From assembly GCA_032622095.1 (NCBI GenBank), contig CP136066.1:228724961-228788960 (forward strand): a stretch of 64,000 nucleotides of DNA, given 5' to 3'. Position 1 is the stretch's first letter. Each line of letters opens with the position of its first letter. The position numbers and the translations under genes were made by a program. Positions 28,301-43,300 of the stretch are shown piece after piece. The notes beneath the pieces were generated by a model. That model searched no databases. It saw only the letters and a list, made by a program, of their open reading frames with translations, and had not been told where the DNA came from. The DNA is from Siphonodentalium dalli (taxonomy: Eukaryota > Mollusca > Scaphopoda > Gadilida > Siphonodentaliidae).

Positions 28301-31300
28301 AACACCGCCATTCTTATATATTAATTAACAGTGACTCTCGATGGCGAAATCGTGTTCGTTAGCTTATCGCAGATAGTTGCGTCCCGAATCGAGAAGTAAA
28401 TATTTACAATTGCGCGTAGTTCAGACGATGTTTTCTATGGAGAGGTAAGGTCGATTTGTTTGAAATTTTTGGCGATGTTACTAGAATGTTATATTCCTCC
28501 AGTTCGCACAGTGCTTGAATACCAACTTACCAGTTTCACGCACATAATATATCTTTAACAAAGCTTATATATATCGTGCAATCATCAAACTCATAATTAC
28601 TACCATGATGTCTACAGTTTCAAAATTTCCACAATTGCGAGATCGCACTTTTTTGGATATGGGCACATGGACTCTAGTCTAGATTTTTATAAAACATCTG
28701 AAAAAGGTGTGTGGGTTATAGGGGTCTGGAATGGGGTTACAAACGATACAAACAGCCAAGAATATCGAGTTAAAAGTTTTGTTCAGTCGTTGCAATTTTC
28801 AGTAATATCCTAAATAATCAACCCCAATACTATAGGGTCCTGCGAATTGGAGATTTTGATCGAATCGAATATCGAATCGAGTCTACGTAATCGAATCGAA
28901 TATCGAATCGAATCATACCTGCATGTTGCATTCTCAATTAGGCATTTAATATCAATGATTAGACGATTTGAGAAACGTTCTATGAACTTCCATGAAATTC
29001 CATCATAACTTGTGTGGCGATCAACCGTCGTTCCCGATACTATTAACTTCAATTGAGAATTGTTCAGCGAAAACAAAACAGATTAAAACGTCCATGCGGT
29101 CGTAACGACGATTACATGTAGATATATAACCACTAAACGGATTATCGGAATTAAAATCACCCGCAATTTGTAGAGTTTGCATGTACATGCACAATAGCAA
29201 ATTGCAAATCGGCACTCGGAAAGTTTTTATAAACTTGAAGATGCAACAACAGTCGCAGGGTGTCCCAGACGCATGCGATTTATATACCACGTTGAATTCA
29301 TCACACGTGTAAGTTTCTGCACTACATGCAGCTTTTATCATGTTTAAAATAAACATGAATAACGGACGACAAATTGTCAAGTTTCAAGGAATGCTCCGAA
29401 ACTGAAAGTCAACTTCAAAAGAAAACACCGCCACACGCACACTTCGACGCCGGGAGCACGTGTTGTTTACATTCTCGGCGATATTACAGAACGAATGTCG
29501 ACCGCGACGAATGCGGAGGATGGGAAAGTTACATTTATTTTATTGTTAAATACACTTATTAAGTAACTTCATTTGGTCGTAACATATATCAACATACCAT
29601 GCATAAAATCATCTGGTCAATATCCATTTGCATTCATACTTCGTTCGAATGACGAATCACTAGAAAAAAGGGGTTAGCGGTGTACTCCATTGGTACCTCG
29701 TGTGCGCGGTTTTAGACAAAACGGGAAAAGTAGCATGCGGCGATCTGAATAAACTGATGTTTTTGTTGTACTATTTGAAAAAGTAGATTACACCACAAAA
29801 ATGACCAATCTGGACAATGCTTTTAAGCGTCTCATCGCTATTATAATTTACGCGTGTCGTCGGTCCATCGGCGATCTCTGAGCTTTTGGCTAGAATTCAG
29901 ATGTATTTAGTCGTCCTATAGTGGCTAATTACTGGCTATACTTATATTTAATAGCATGCGAACATTCGCGATGTACAATAAGAATTATAAGGTGCATATA
30001 TTCATAATTTTCGGGAATTATATGGCACAGAAACAGCGAAGATCGATGCGTGCACTTGTCCGTAAACAGCTTACTTTTTTGTCAGTGTATATTCGAAATT
30101 TTGAATTGGAAATTTCGAATCGAATATCGAATATTCGCAGGACCCTACCCTATAAACAGCAGAATTATGGGAAATTTCTCAGGATTTAGACGGAAATATG
30201 GCTTGTTGCCATTCATCAGAAAGCTTTCTTAGGATTTAGTTGGAAATATGGCTTGTTGCCATTCATCAGAAAGCTCTCACCAACAGTTTCCCAATGAATG
30301 ACAACAAGCCATATTTCTGACTAAGTCCTGAATTATTTCCCATAATTCTGCTGTGGTTAAAGGGTCATATACTTCGGGCATTACTGTAAATAGAACTGAC
30401 ATGGGAAACATGGGAGAGGCTGAGAAAGGGCAAATATTTCTAATTTGTTATAGCAATGAGTTATCTACTATATAATGGCTACAAAATGTATAAAATACTC
30501 TAATTGCGTCAATACATTGGCCCCGAAAATTTTCAGAGGACTCTTGTAATCAACCATTCATGCAATTGATTCTTTGTTGAACGTTAACTCCAGTTCAAAT
30601 TATCCGACTGAAATAAAACTTGGTATGAGGAATAACGATCACATTAATGAGGTCAAGTTTGATATTGGACACGGTTAATTATACACCTTTTTTACTTAGA
30701 AATCACAGTTTTTGCGTTATTCGGTTTATAACTTGAGCAATATTCAACAGGATTTCTTGATTTCGGCACATGGTTCTCATTTGAGAAGATCGACACAGGC
30801 CAAGTTCAATGTTGGTCATGGTCTGATGATTTTGACAAAGTTATTCCCCATTTTTTAACTTAGTAATCGCAGTTTTTCGATTGTCCGAATGATAACTTGA
30901 GAAATATTTTACAGAATTTCTTGATATTTGGTACGTATAGTTTTCATTTGGGAAGACGCAGGCCAAATTCGCAAATTGACAACACACACCGCCTAATTAA
31001 CTCAATGACTCTCAGTGGCAAAATCATTTGTGTTAGTTTATCGCCAATAGTTGCATCCCGAATCGAGATGTAAATATTTTCAATTTAGCATAGTTCGGAC
31101 GATTATTTCTATGGAGTGGTATGGTTGATTTCTTTGATATTTTTGGTGATGTTCGTAGAATGCTATTTTTCCCCATGTTGGTATAGCGCCTGAGTACTAA
31201 CTTATCAGTTTTGCGCACTTGAACAAGTCCATAATATGTCTTCAAGACTAATGGCTATATTTACGGCATTCTAAATGGAACCTCTGCCATCATCCACTGT

Positions 31301-34300
31301 TAACATTGAAAATGCAGCTTCTATTTTATGTTCAGGCACCAAGCTTTCAGGCACCTACATATACAGGAGTACACAAAACACAAGCTTTTTTTCTTTACAG
31401 TCAGTCACAAAATATTGCGTAATTACTTATATATTCTATAGTCTGCGATTTTGCATTGTTTGAATGAATAGCACTAGATTATATACTACCTGATAATTGC
31501 TTATTTGATATTACGGGTATTGCTCCCTCATTAGCATTGCTTGTCCATTAGCTCCACTACCAAAATTGACCATTTTGATAATCAGCAAAAAACATCCTAT
31601 AAGCTTATGCTAACAGTTTCTAAACATGTCTAGTTCAAGGGTATTATTATCCTTTAGGCTAATAGATTCAACTAACACCTCTATTAGACACAATTTTAGC
31701 ATAAAAAATAGAGAAATCTAACTTTTTTCAGGTTTAAATTTTTTTTTCAGATTGTAAATGTGCAATTCCACCATTAAACTGACATTACATATTCGACTCC
31801 CTGGATGTTTTGTATAAATTTTGGAGATAATGAGATTTTTGTTTTTATTTTGGAATTGTCTCATATTAAAGGTACTCAGTCCGATTCTTATAATTAGTGA
31901 AAGTCCGATTCTTATAATTAGTGAAAGGAAATGATAATTTGTCTTAAATTGATATTGCATGGTTAAAGAATGGAATTACATGTTGTAAAAACAATAGGTT
32001 ATTTGTGGCAGGTAAACATGCACAATTCGGTCAATTATCGGCCAGCCGACAAGAGTCAACAATAAGATCATATGAAAATGGAATAAAGGGTCGCTTGCAA
32101 CTGGCTTTTTTATTTATTTGGCCAGTGGTGTTTTTAGAAATGAAACCAAAAAATTGTAATTATGGAAAACCTACTCCACATAAATCCAATGTATTGAAAT
32201 TTTGCAAAAGTGATTATTTAAAAAAAAAATTGTATAGTCATTTATTCTTCTCTCGTTCAGGACCGACCACATCGGGCCCCGTCAGACCATCAGTTCCTTC
32301 CTGCGTTTACTCGACTCACGGCTGCTGTCCCGGAACAGACATCGCTGCAATTGACTACTACCAAAGTAACTGCGATGGTGAGTAAATAAGATATATTCAT
32401 GAGATAAATTGTTCTAACACTTTCATTAAAGATCCCGTGCCAGTGCATCCTCTTATATATAATCAAGACTCCCATAGGGAGCCTCGCATATATAAGAGAA
32501 TGCACTGGTTTACGAGGTCAAGGTAAATATTGCTTGGCCAATGCATTCTCTTGTATGTATGAGGCTCCCTATACAGTGATGCTCTAAATAATCGACTCCT
32601 TAACCACAGCAGAATTATGGGTAACTTTTCAGGATTTAGTCGGAAATATGGCTTGTTGCCATTCATCGGAAAGCTCTCACAGAGAGCTTTCCAATGAATG
32701 GCAACAAGTCATATTTCCGACTAAATCCTGGTTAAGGAGTCGATTATTTAGAGCATTACTGTACTTGAACTATGGCGTAGAGTTCTACATACTGACTCAT
32801 TACGGCCCCATCCAAAAGATGGGGCATATACTAATTACATGCGTCAGTCCAATCTTATATTTCAACCATGGGTTATTGTATCTCGCCTTTTCTGTTCTCT
32901 GTTTATTTGAAAATGTAGGATTTCTGTCCATCTGCTCATATATCTCAACCATGGGTTATCGGATCTCAATGAAATTTGCTATGCAGGTTTATCATTGTTC
33001 ACATTTCCCATTCAAAAGTTGTCCCTCTATCTAAAAATGTTGGATTTTCGTCCGTCCGCTCATATGTCTCAGCGATGGTTTATCGGATCTCGATGAAATT
33101 TGCTATGCAGGTTTGGCACCAGGATGGCTTTCAAAAGATGGTTCATTGATGTCGTTCACATGTCCCATTCAAGAGTTATCCCTCTTTGTTTATCTGAAAA
33201 TGTTGGATTTCCATCAGTTGTTCATTGTCAAGTAATTGTAAAGTAATTTGTTCATTCATCACATTTGTTTTCATTTAGTTAGGGGATAACAGGGTGGTGT
33301 TTTGTGATTTCGGAAAGGTACATGGCGAATATACTGTGGCAAATTTAGTTAATGGGCGACGGCGGAGCCGGAGCCCATTAACGGGTATTTGCCACAGTAT
33401 ATTCGCCATGTACCTTTCCGAAATCACAACACACCACACTGTTATCCCCATTCTAATGCTCTTCGAACTTAAAAACATTATTTAGACAAACAAATGCCTC
33501 GTAATTATCAACGAAATGTGCGGCCATAGAAAACACTCAGCCAATTCACGACATTTTATTTTAAATTTAATGCGCTAGATAAAATATAGTCCCTCAATTA
33601 CCATCGCTCTTATCGTTAAAAATGCTGATAAACATGAAAAATGTCCACCTCAAATAGAAATAAATATGCACAACAATCAGTTCTTGCATGTACTTGATGT
33701 CTGTTTCAGATGTTTACCACTTACAAATTGCGGTTTCGATTTTACCGCGAACTTGAAGTTGAATTGAAACAATGGCAAATTGTTTACTCAATGCTATGTA
33801 TTTCACGCCGTGCATGTCTGTCGCGGTTCATGTCAAGAAATTTGGGGTCAAATGATATCGAGACACGGACATTTGTGGGATATAACGGTGTGGTCTTTTG
33901 TACATGTATACAGGGCGAATGTACTAACTGTCAATTTTCGAAAAAGCGACGTAGCTGGTTTGTTTATATAGCAACAAGCTAGTAACGGAAGTCAGTAGAC
34001 CTGGCGCCAACTCTATAATCTACTCCGTAACGTCGCCGGCATGTACTGGCGTAAGGGTGACGTCATGGAGTGAAACGGAACATTGAGCGGGGCTGGATTT
34101 GGCATGGTCGAGATTAGGAATTCAGCTAACGGCAATATTGGCGCGTAGGAATATCTAACATTGAAGCGGTGAACCGGACTATACATTGCGACAGGTTATT
34201 GAATGAATAACCCCCCGCAAATATGTGGTGTTTCCGGGGGTATATTGGCCTAAGTGCATTAGAATAGTTGTTTACTGGTATATAAAAGTAATAAAGGTCG

Positions 34301-37300
34301 TTGGCTGATAAAAACCTCAAGATGATGTCTCCTAGATTGCGATGAGTAATTTTTATCGCATACATTTATGAATGTATTGCCTGTGTTCTTTATTATAAAA
34401 TTTGTTGTTTTTAGCTATGCGTGGGAAAATTTGTCACCAGAGGCTTTCAAAAGAGGGTTCATTGATGTTCACATTTCCCATTCAAGAGTTGTCCCTCTTT
34501 GTTTATCTGAAAATGTTGGATTTTCGTTCGTCTGCTCATATATCTCAACCATGGGTTATCGGATCTCGATGAAATTTGCTATGCAGGTTTGGCACCAGGA
34601 GGGCTTTCAGTCATGTTGTGTGCATTTTACGTTCAAGAGTTATCCCTCTTTGTTCATCTAAAAAGTTTGAATCCGTCCGCTGATATATCTCTTTTACTTT
34701 GGTTTCCGTCCTGCTTCAATTAGTACCATGGGGGTATGCCAGCACCCGCAGTGCAACTTCTTGTTGGCATATACTTCATGAAATTTATCAAACTTGAGCT
34801 TATCTGGTGTGAAATCCCTGTATCTTATATTTTATAGATTATACGCCTGATATTGATGACAAGACCGATGCATACAGCGTGAAGACCACACCCGGCAAAA
34901 CAATCACGTTAACATGCCCAGTAAGATCTCCAGGTTCTACCTTCGGGTGGTACAGAGAAGGGTAAGAATAACCTCAACACACTCAGTCGATAAAAATTCC
35001 GAAGCTGTGTTCCCGAACTTCCTGACCAAACTTGCAGTCTCCAATGACCCAACTCGAAATATAAAATAATTGTCAAATTTTATGCTTTCGTGGTCACTAT
35101 CATGTCATATTAGTATGTAACACATTCCTTTATTCCCAAATAAAGTATCGCCTTTCAATGTGTTAGTGATCAGTCTTATTCGTTAATTTTGTTTTCGCGG
35201 TATGGTATATAACAATGGACATGTTTATATACAAAATGATGTGGGAGTTGCCAAATTTCTTAATTTAATTTCTTCGTGTTGTGATGCGGGAAACGACACT
35301 TCCCTCAGCTGATAGATATTGTTGCTACCAAGTGTATCTAAGTGCCTTGACCAATCAGATGCATGCATTTAAGTGAAAGTAGGTGTAATTATAACTATAC
35401 AAACCAAAATAAGAAGAAAAATCTCAAGACAATTTGTTTTGTACTGTCATGACAAATTAAAGAGATCTCCTATTATACTCAACATAATATATGCAACAAA
35501 TGAATGAATTTGGGCCATGGATGAGTGAACAACACTCTCATGTGCTCTATGAACGATGTAAACAACATGGTAATTATAAATAAGTTTATGGCTCGAGCCA
35601 TTTATTCATTTTCATTATATGTATCATGTTGTTATACATGGTTCTTTGTGTACGTGAGTTTATTTAACTCTCATTCTTGACTCATAGTAATTCTTTTGTT
35701 GGATATATTATGTTGAGTATAATACGAGATGGTCCCATAAATGGTCGGATTTTAGTGTAAAGTCTCGCTTTAATTTTTCATTATGGTGTAACAGTACAAA
35801 ACAACTTGTTTTCAATTGAAAAATCATCTTGAAATTTTTTTTCATATTTTGGTTTGTATAGTAATAATTACACCTACTTTCGTTTAAATGTGTCCATCTG
35901 ATTGATGAAGGTGCTTCAATACGCTTGGTAGCAACAGCCGAGGGAAGTGTTGTTTCCCTCATCACAACACGAGAAATTAAATTAAGACATTGGGCAACTC
36001 CCAACATGTCCATCGTTACCATGCAGCGAAAACAAAATTAATGAATAAGACTAATCAGTGACACTGTGAAATGCGATACTTTAGTTGGGAATAAAGGAAT
36101 GTGTTACATACTAATATGACATGATATTGACCACGAAAGCAGAAAATTTGACAATTATTTTATATTTCGAGTTGGGTCATCGGAGACTGCAAGTTGTTTT
36201 CAATTGAAAAATCATCTTGAAATTTTTCTTCATATTTTGGTTTATATAGTTATAATTACACCTACTTTCGTTTAAATGTGCGCATCTGATTGATGAAGGT
36301 GCTTCAATGCAATTAATTTACATTTCGAGTTGGGTCATCGGAGACTGCAAGTTTTGTCAGAAAGTTCGGGAACATCGCTTCGGAATTTCTATCGACTCTT
36401 GAGTGTGTTGATGTTCTTAAGTATCATTTTAAATACAGTAATGCCCTAATTAATCGACTCTTTAACCATAGCAGAATTATGGGTAACTAATTTCAGGATT
36501 TAGTTGGAAATATGGCTTCTTGCCATTCATCAGAAAGCTCTTAACTGAGAGAGAAAGCTCTAACTGAGAGCTTTTGATGAATGACAACAAGCCATATTTC
36601 CATCTCAATCTTGAAAAATTACCCATAATTCTGCTGTGGTTAAGGAGTCGATTATTTAGGGCATTACTGTATGTGAATTTCGAAGAAAATGGGGGGTATA
36701 CTGGATTGACTGCGTCTGTCCATCCGTCCGTCCGTCACGCTTTCTCCATCCGTGTGTCGGTCCGTCTGTCCGACCTCATAACTCGAATAACTATGAACCG
36801 ATTTCAATAATTTTTTGTATGCAATCTCCTTGGGACTGCCTCTCCGCATGATGCTAATTGCGGTTCGGTCCGACTTTTTTTTAAAGTTACGCCTCATTTT
36901 CGACTTATTTTAAATTCTGTCCGACTTAATAACTTTAACAAATATGAACCGATTTCAATAATTTTTGGTATACATGCTTCTCACAATACCCTCTCTACAT
37001 GATGCAGCTAGGGATTGGCTCAGACTGTTTTTCGTAATATTACACTTCATTTTCGACTTAGAAAATTCTGTACAGGCTTCTTGTGACACCATATCGATAT
37101 TAATAGTCCGAATTTTTCTTTAAAGTTAAAAATCTTTTTTGTTGGGTTTACGGATAATGCAGGTTGAATTTGCCACGGTGGGGGTATGCTAGCACTCGAT
37201 TGCACACCTCTTGTTAAATTTTGTATGGGTGTGGTGCCTTACTTTTGTGTAGCTTATCATTGGAAACAGAGATCAAAGTGTGTGTGTTTTATGAACTTCC

Positions 37301-40300
37301 GTCAGTTGTTTTCAATTTTCGACCAACAAGTTTCAGCCGGTCGTTGTGACTCACAACAGAAAATCATGTTTTCCAAAGATTTTATTTTAGGAAATACAAA
37401 TTTTATTGCTGAAAATAAAGTTTTGTTGGCGTAATTATAAGCAATCAACATCGTTTTTGATGCATTCTGACTGAAAAGAAGTGTCAGATTCTGAACAACA
37501 TTTTAAAAAATCAATGTTTTAGCTCATAAAAAACATTTCTCACAAGGATGGGTGTCTTTACATTGTAGTTTTATGTTGGAAGTCAATAACAAGACATCTG
37601 TCGATGATAACGGTACGCTGGTGATCACTGATGTCCAACAGGTCGACGTCGGGATCTACGGCTGTCGCGTCACCAGCGAAGGAACAACACCTTTTATACA
37701 GCGATACGAAATCATGATCACAGGTGAGCTTAATGTGTATATACATAGATGATTTTTAATGCTTTTGAGCAGATACCAAATACTATTTCATGAGTTATTG
37801 AGATTTTCATCTTTGAATTAGTCAAATTGAAAATCCATAATCACAATATGATTTACAAATTATATCATATTATAATTACAGTCACTTCATTTTAAGTATT
37901 ATTTATCGATTGGTTTTCAAAATATTAACGTAGTTAAATAGGATAAATACATTAGGATGGAAGTCCATGTTAAGTGTAGGAACTTCGTCGCGGCAACATG
38001 TGACGTCGTGGAAACGTCACTAGAGTTCCCAATATTTAACTATATTTCCAACTAAAAGTGAATTTTCAGGTTAATATATTTCACTGAGATTTCCCCCCCC
38101 CCCGCCCCCCCCCGAGATTAGGAGGCCACCCCCCCCCTTTTTCGTACACCGTATTCCATGCCCTGTTATGAGGTACGCCTTATTCCGGCCCCTCTGTTAG
38201 GAGGTATTCGGTATTCCAAAAATACCGGTATTCGTACGCCGACCTTCGACACCTTCCAAAAAATTATCATAATAATAATATAAATGCGATTTTTGTCACA
38301 ATAAATTCACGGTTTGACATACGGATTGTCGATCATCTTCATTTTAGATCATTTCAGACGTGGACACTGTGGGATGACCGGCGTTCTTACGGCAATAGAA
38401 ATTTATCCGGAAAATTCCATATGGCTGTTAACTGGTATTCTGTATTCCACCCTCTGTGTTAAGTGGTATTCCGTATTCCAGGGGGGGGGGGGGTGGAGGT
38501 TGGCGCCTCAGATTAGGGCAGTATTATTCGGATTTCTGGTAAATCAGTTGTTTATTGTGGAATTAATAAACAGAATAATCACTGGATTGAACTGGTGACC
38601 TGAATTAATTCATGGAGGCAGGGACATAACACAAACATGATAAAATAGTTCCTGCCTCGAGTGAATTATTTCACATCACCAGTTCAATCAAGTGAATATT
38701 CTGTTTATTATTTCTATGAGAAACATCTGATTTACAAGAAATCCGAATAAAACTGCCCTTATACCCATGATGTACGAATTTTGATAGCATGTGTTAATAC
38801 ATAACATGCAATTTAAAGTGACAATAATTCACTAGTGAAATTGTCGTTTATAATCAATCGAGAAATCAAGGTATATGTAATTATAAATACAGTAATGCCC
38901 TAAGTAATCGACTCCTTAAACACAGCAGAATTATGGGTAACTTTTCAGGATTTAGTCGGAAATATGGCTTGTTGCCATTCATCGGAAAACTCTGAGTGAG
39001 AGCTTTCCGATGAATGGCAACAAGCCATATTTCCGACTAAATCCTGAAAAGTTACCCATAATTCTGCTTTGGTTAAGAGGTCGATTACTTAGGGCATTAC
39101 TGTACAAGCCTGATTAGTGTGTCTGTAGTTTGCAGAATGAGGTCCCCAGAGGGTGAATTTAGTGAAGCTATCACTAAATTCACCCTCTGGGGACCTCATT
39201 ATGTTTAGGCCTTATCTTTGGAAAGTTTCTTTATTATCAAATTTCTATAGAAACTTCTTCACAATGATTCTATTTCTTTTTTAGTTTAGTTTCTCTATAT
39301 CCTCAAATTGGCAGATGACACATTGCATAATCGAGGTTCCCAATGGGTGTACATCACAATATTCACCATTTGGGAACTTCAATCTAAGTCTATGTCTCCC
39401 ATAGCAGATGAGACCATGTAGAATGAAGTCCCCAGAGGGTTAATTTAGTGATGCTAGCCTGCTATGTGGGATAGCGTCACTAAATTCACCCTCTGGGGAC
39501 CTTATTCTGTAAATGACATGCACACTAAATTCAGACTTGGTTATAATAATCTCATTCTCATATAATTACACAGTTCAAAGCCGTTGTGTAGAATTACAAA
39601 CTGTTTATAAATGCTTCACAATTTATAAGTTTGTCATCTTCACGATGCCTTTAAACTGTATATTTGCATTAGAAAACCAAGATTATTTTGTAAACAAAAA
39701 GCTAGAGAACCAACAGTTAATTTGATTTATATCCGAATCAGAACCGATTGAGATTATGCCAGGAACTTCAGTACACAAAATACACTTAATTTTTGTGAGA
39801 ATCAAATGCTGAATCAAGTTAGTCATAAAGCACTGAAAATTGAAAATTTGCTCGAGAATCATTATGAGAATCGATTCGGTCAATTCTCGTCAAATCTTAA
39901 GACCTGGACCTTCGATGATTGAAGCTAAGCCAGGCAGTCATGCACTTCTGCATTGTTGACTTAGAATTTGCCGATTATTTTGGTATCTGGTGATAACTCT
40001 AGTTAACTCTGATTGTTTTCAAATTTGGTATAGCAGTGGCTTGGCCACTTTGAGCGACGTGCAATTGTCGGATTGCTTGCTGTTTCAAAACCCACGCCAA
40101 GTTGTGATCCTTGAGCAAGGTCGCTCGTACTGTGTCGCCTTCGCATCACTCATGCGTTAAAAGAGTACCAGTCAGCTTGTCATACTGATGAGTATCAGAG
40201 CATGTTCTGATCAAACTAGAGCAGCGCCTGCAGCCGGTTCATTGGTTGGCTTGTACAAATGACTGGGGTAATATTGTACCAAGCGTGTTAGAGCAAGTAA

Positions 40301-43300
40301 TTGGTTAATCGCTATATAAAACTGGTCATTATTATTATTATTATTATTATGAAAATACAGGTCAAGTTCGAAATTTGGGTTCTGTTTGCATATTTTTAAC
40401 GGAGTTATGGTCCTTATTGACTTATTATAATTTGACGATTATTTTTGGTTTCCGGGTGATAGCTTTAGTTATCTGATTGTTTTTTGTTGTATATCATTCT
40501 CAGAACCGATTGAGATCATGCCTGGACCTTCGATGATTGAAGCTAAGCCGGGCAGTCGAGCATTCCTACATTGTAGTGTCGAAGGCAACCCACCTCCAGC
40601 GATCTCCTGGTCTAGGTCGGGCAGGCCCGTACGCAATACGGGACGTCATAGAGTGTTCGACAACGGTACTCTACTTATTCACCGAGCTGAGGAGAGCGAC
40701 GTGGGCGTTTACACGTGTACAGGGTCCAACGGAAACTCCCCACAGGTCTCCAGGAGTATGGAGTTGTTTCTCAAAGGTTCGTGTGCAAGTCTGCAAATAG
40801 CGTGTCTGAACCCATAGAGAGCCCCACATAGACTGGAGCAGACGACACTCTGTAGTGCATGCTTCCATCTGTGTGAGGCTCCCTGTGGGTTAAACATTAA
40901 AGTTTATTAGTGAGGTTTGAGATGGATGTCTTATAGATTACTGACCAAGCCTGCAAATAGCGTGTCTGTCATTTGCAGAATTCGGTCCCCAGAGGGTGAA
41001 TTTAGTGACGCTATCCCGCATAGCAGGCTAGCATCACCAAATTCACCCTCTGGAGACCGAATTCTGCTTATGTCTCTTCTTCTGGGAAGTATTTATTGTA
41101 TCAAATTAACATTGTTTTTAGTTACGTTTTCCCTTCTAGGAAGTTTCTTTATCCCCTAATTTTGCAGAAGATAAAATCCATAATCGAGGTGCTCAATGAG
41201 TGAACATCACCAACTTCAACTGGGGAACTTCAATCCGATCCTAGGTCTACCATAGCAGTTGAGGGCCTAAGCAGAATGAGGTCCCCAGAGGGTGAATTTA
41301 GTGATGCTAGCCCGCTATGCGGGGTAGCGTCACTAAATTCACCCTCTGGGGACCTCATTCTGCAAATGACAGACATGCTATTTGCAGGCTTGGGTTTTAC
41401 TGTTTCTCGGTTTTCTTTTGGTTTAATTTCAAAACCAAACCGCAACTGATATATTCTATAAAACTTATTCTTCCGGTTTCAATTAACTGACACATCTGGT
41501 CGCTTTTCCAAGACTTAATTTAGTGTGCGCTTTTGTCAGCTGCTATTATAGCAGTTTCAATTTGAACATTTGGCACATACTATGGAAATCACTGCAAAAT
41601 GGCTGGAAATATTATGCCATATATTATACCATCTGGTATATAGTCATTGGTGTATTGAGTAAAACCATAACTAAAACCAAAACCTGTTTTGCCCACTTAA
41701 TTTTCGAGTCACCGATTATTTATTTTTTTACATTGCCTTGATATATGTTTAATAACAATCTATGCCATAAAATATGATTAAAATACTACAATTCATCACC
41801 ATTTGAAATGTCTGTGTCTCAGAAGATGCCCATAGAGAAATAGAAAACAGCTGAAATCATAGAAATATTTCCCCTGTTATGGCTCCCAGAATGCAACATA
41901 ATTCAAATTAAAAATGTATTTTCACTGGAAGGGGAATAACTCTATATCTTAAGATATAGAGTTATTCCCTTTTCATTGAAAATAATGAAACTTGTGCACA
42001 GAACACCAAGTCGGTATCTCAACAAAAATAACATGTTTTCAGTTTATTACACCGAATAAGTTGATAATACAATGTTTTGGAGCTTCCTCTTTCAAATGGT
42101 ATATACTATGGCACAGGGGCGGATCCAGGAAATTTGAAAAGGGGGGGGGCGCCATTATTGTAGGCATATATGATGCATAGCATCACCCAAGCTGCAAAGC
42201 GGCGAGCGTGGAAGAACACGAGAATGGGGATCCCCCTCTCGTATATAGGTGGGGGTACGGGGAACCATTCCCGGGAATTTGTATTTTACATTCAAAATGA
42301 CGCGTTTTCCTGTGTCCTGTGTCCATTCAGTGAAAAAATCAATCGGATACTGATATTAAAATAATTAGAAAAGGAATAGTTTTGAGTTACATATATAAAT
42401 ATGCACGCATAAAACACAAATCTCAGTTTATGTAGATTATATTGAGCTAGTGACAATTAAATTTACTCTGATCAATGGATGTATCGATGTTATATTATTA
42501 CACTAGGACTGGGTACATGTACATCACACGAGTGAGCAGTACTTTATAAAAATGGTCATACGGTATACTATATGGAGAGTCGTGCAGTGCATGATAGAAG
42601 ATTAAAGCTCCTGTGGTTTCACTCCAGTGATATGTCCTCAAAATATATGACAGGGATGTACGTGTCAACACTGCGGATTACATGTATGTGTTCAAAATAC
42701 TACGAATTGGTCAGCTTATAATTACATATAGCTGCATGCTTACAGCTACATGTAGTTCAATTTGTGCGATGGAATGGGCCCGGGGCCACCGGTTCGACCA
42801 TATGGTTTGGGCCGGTGCATTGGATAAATATTTCAATTAAATCATCCGTATACCATCAAATACTCGGACTATATATATACATGTTGTATTGGCTTATCCC
42901 AAAGTGTATCCGTCTCAATTCTATTGCTACATTTACTAGTATATAGATGGAATGTACATTTGACACCACATTTAAAATTGCTATATCTATGTTTATAGAA
43001 AAACTTCGGGCGCCTAAAATTTAACTTGGCGCAGGGCCAGATATTTTTTGACGCCCAGAAACAAAATGTCGACAGATTTATTTTGTTCTGCATGGCGAAA
43101 ATAGTCCACGTGTCCGCGCTGGATGTTTGTTTCGCCCCTGCATGGATATATATCCATCCAAAGTTGAAATAATCAGATTACTGTTGTATACATGTATGTA
43201 TGTTAGCAATATTATGTGCAGAAACTTAGGGCGCTCGGAGACAAATGGCGGCCGGACACGTCCAAAAATCCTTGCCATGGTGAAAATAGAGGGGGCGCGC

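Noticed and set aside
35708-36022. 104-codon minus-strand frame inside the long inverted repeat, considered as a transposase remnant
   Set aside because: No DDE/DDD or other motif; the partner arm does not keep it open.
37552-37752. Met at 37552 as a start of an Ig protein
   Set aside because: It lies before the acceptor at 37568; phase 2 joins exactly with the first half of Ig1.
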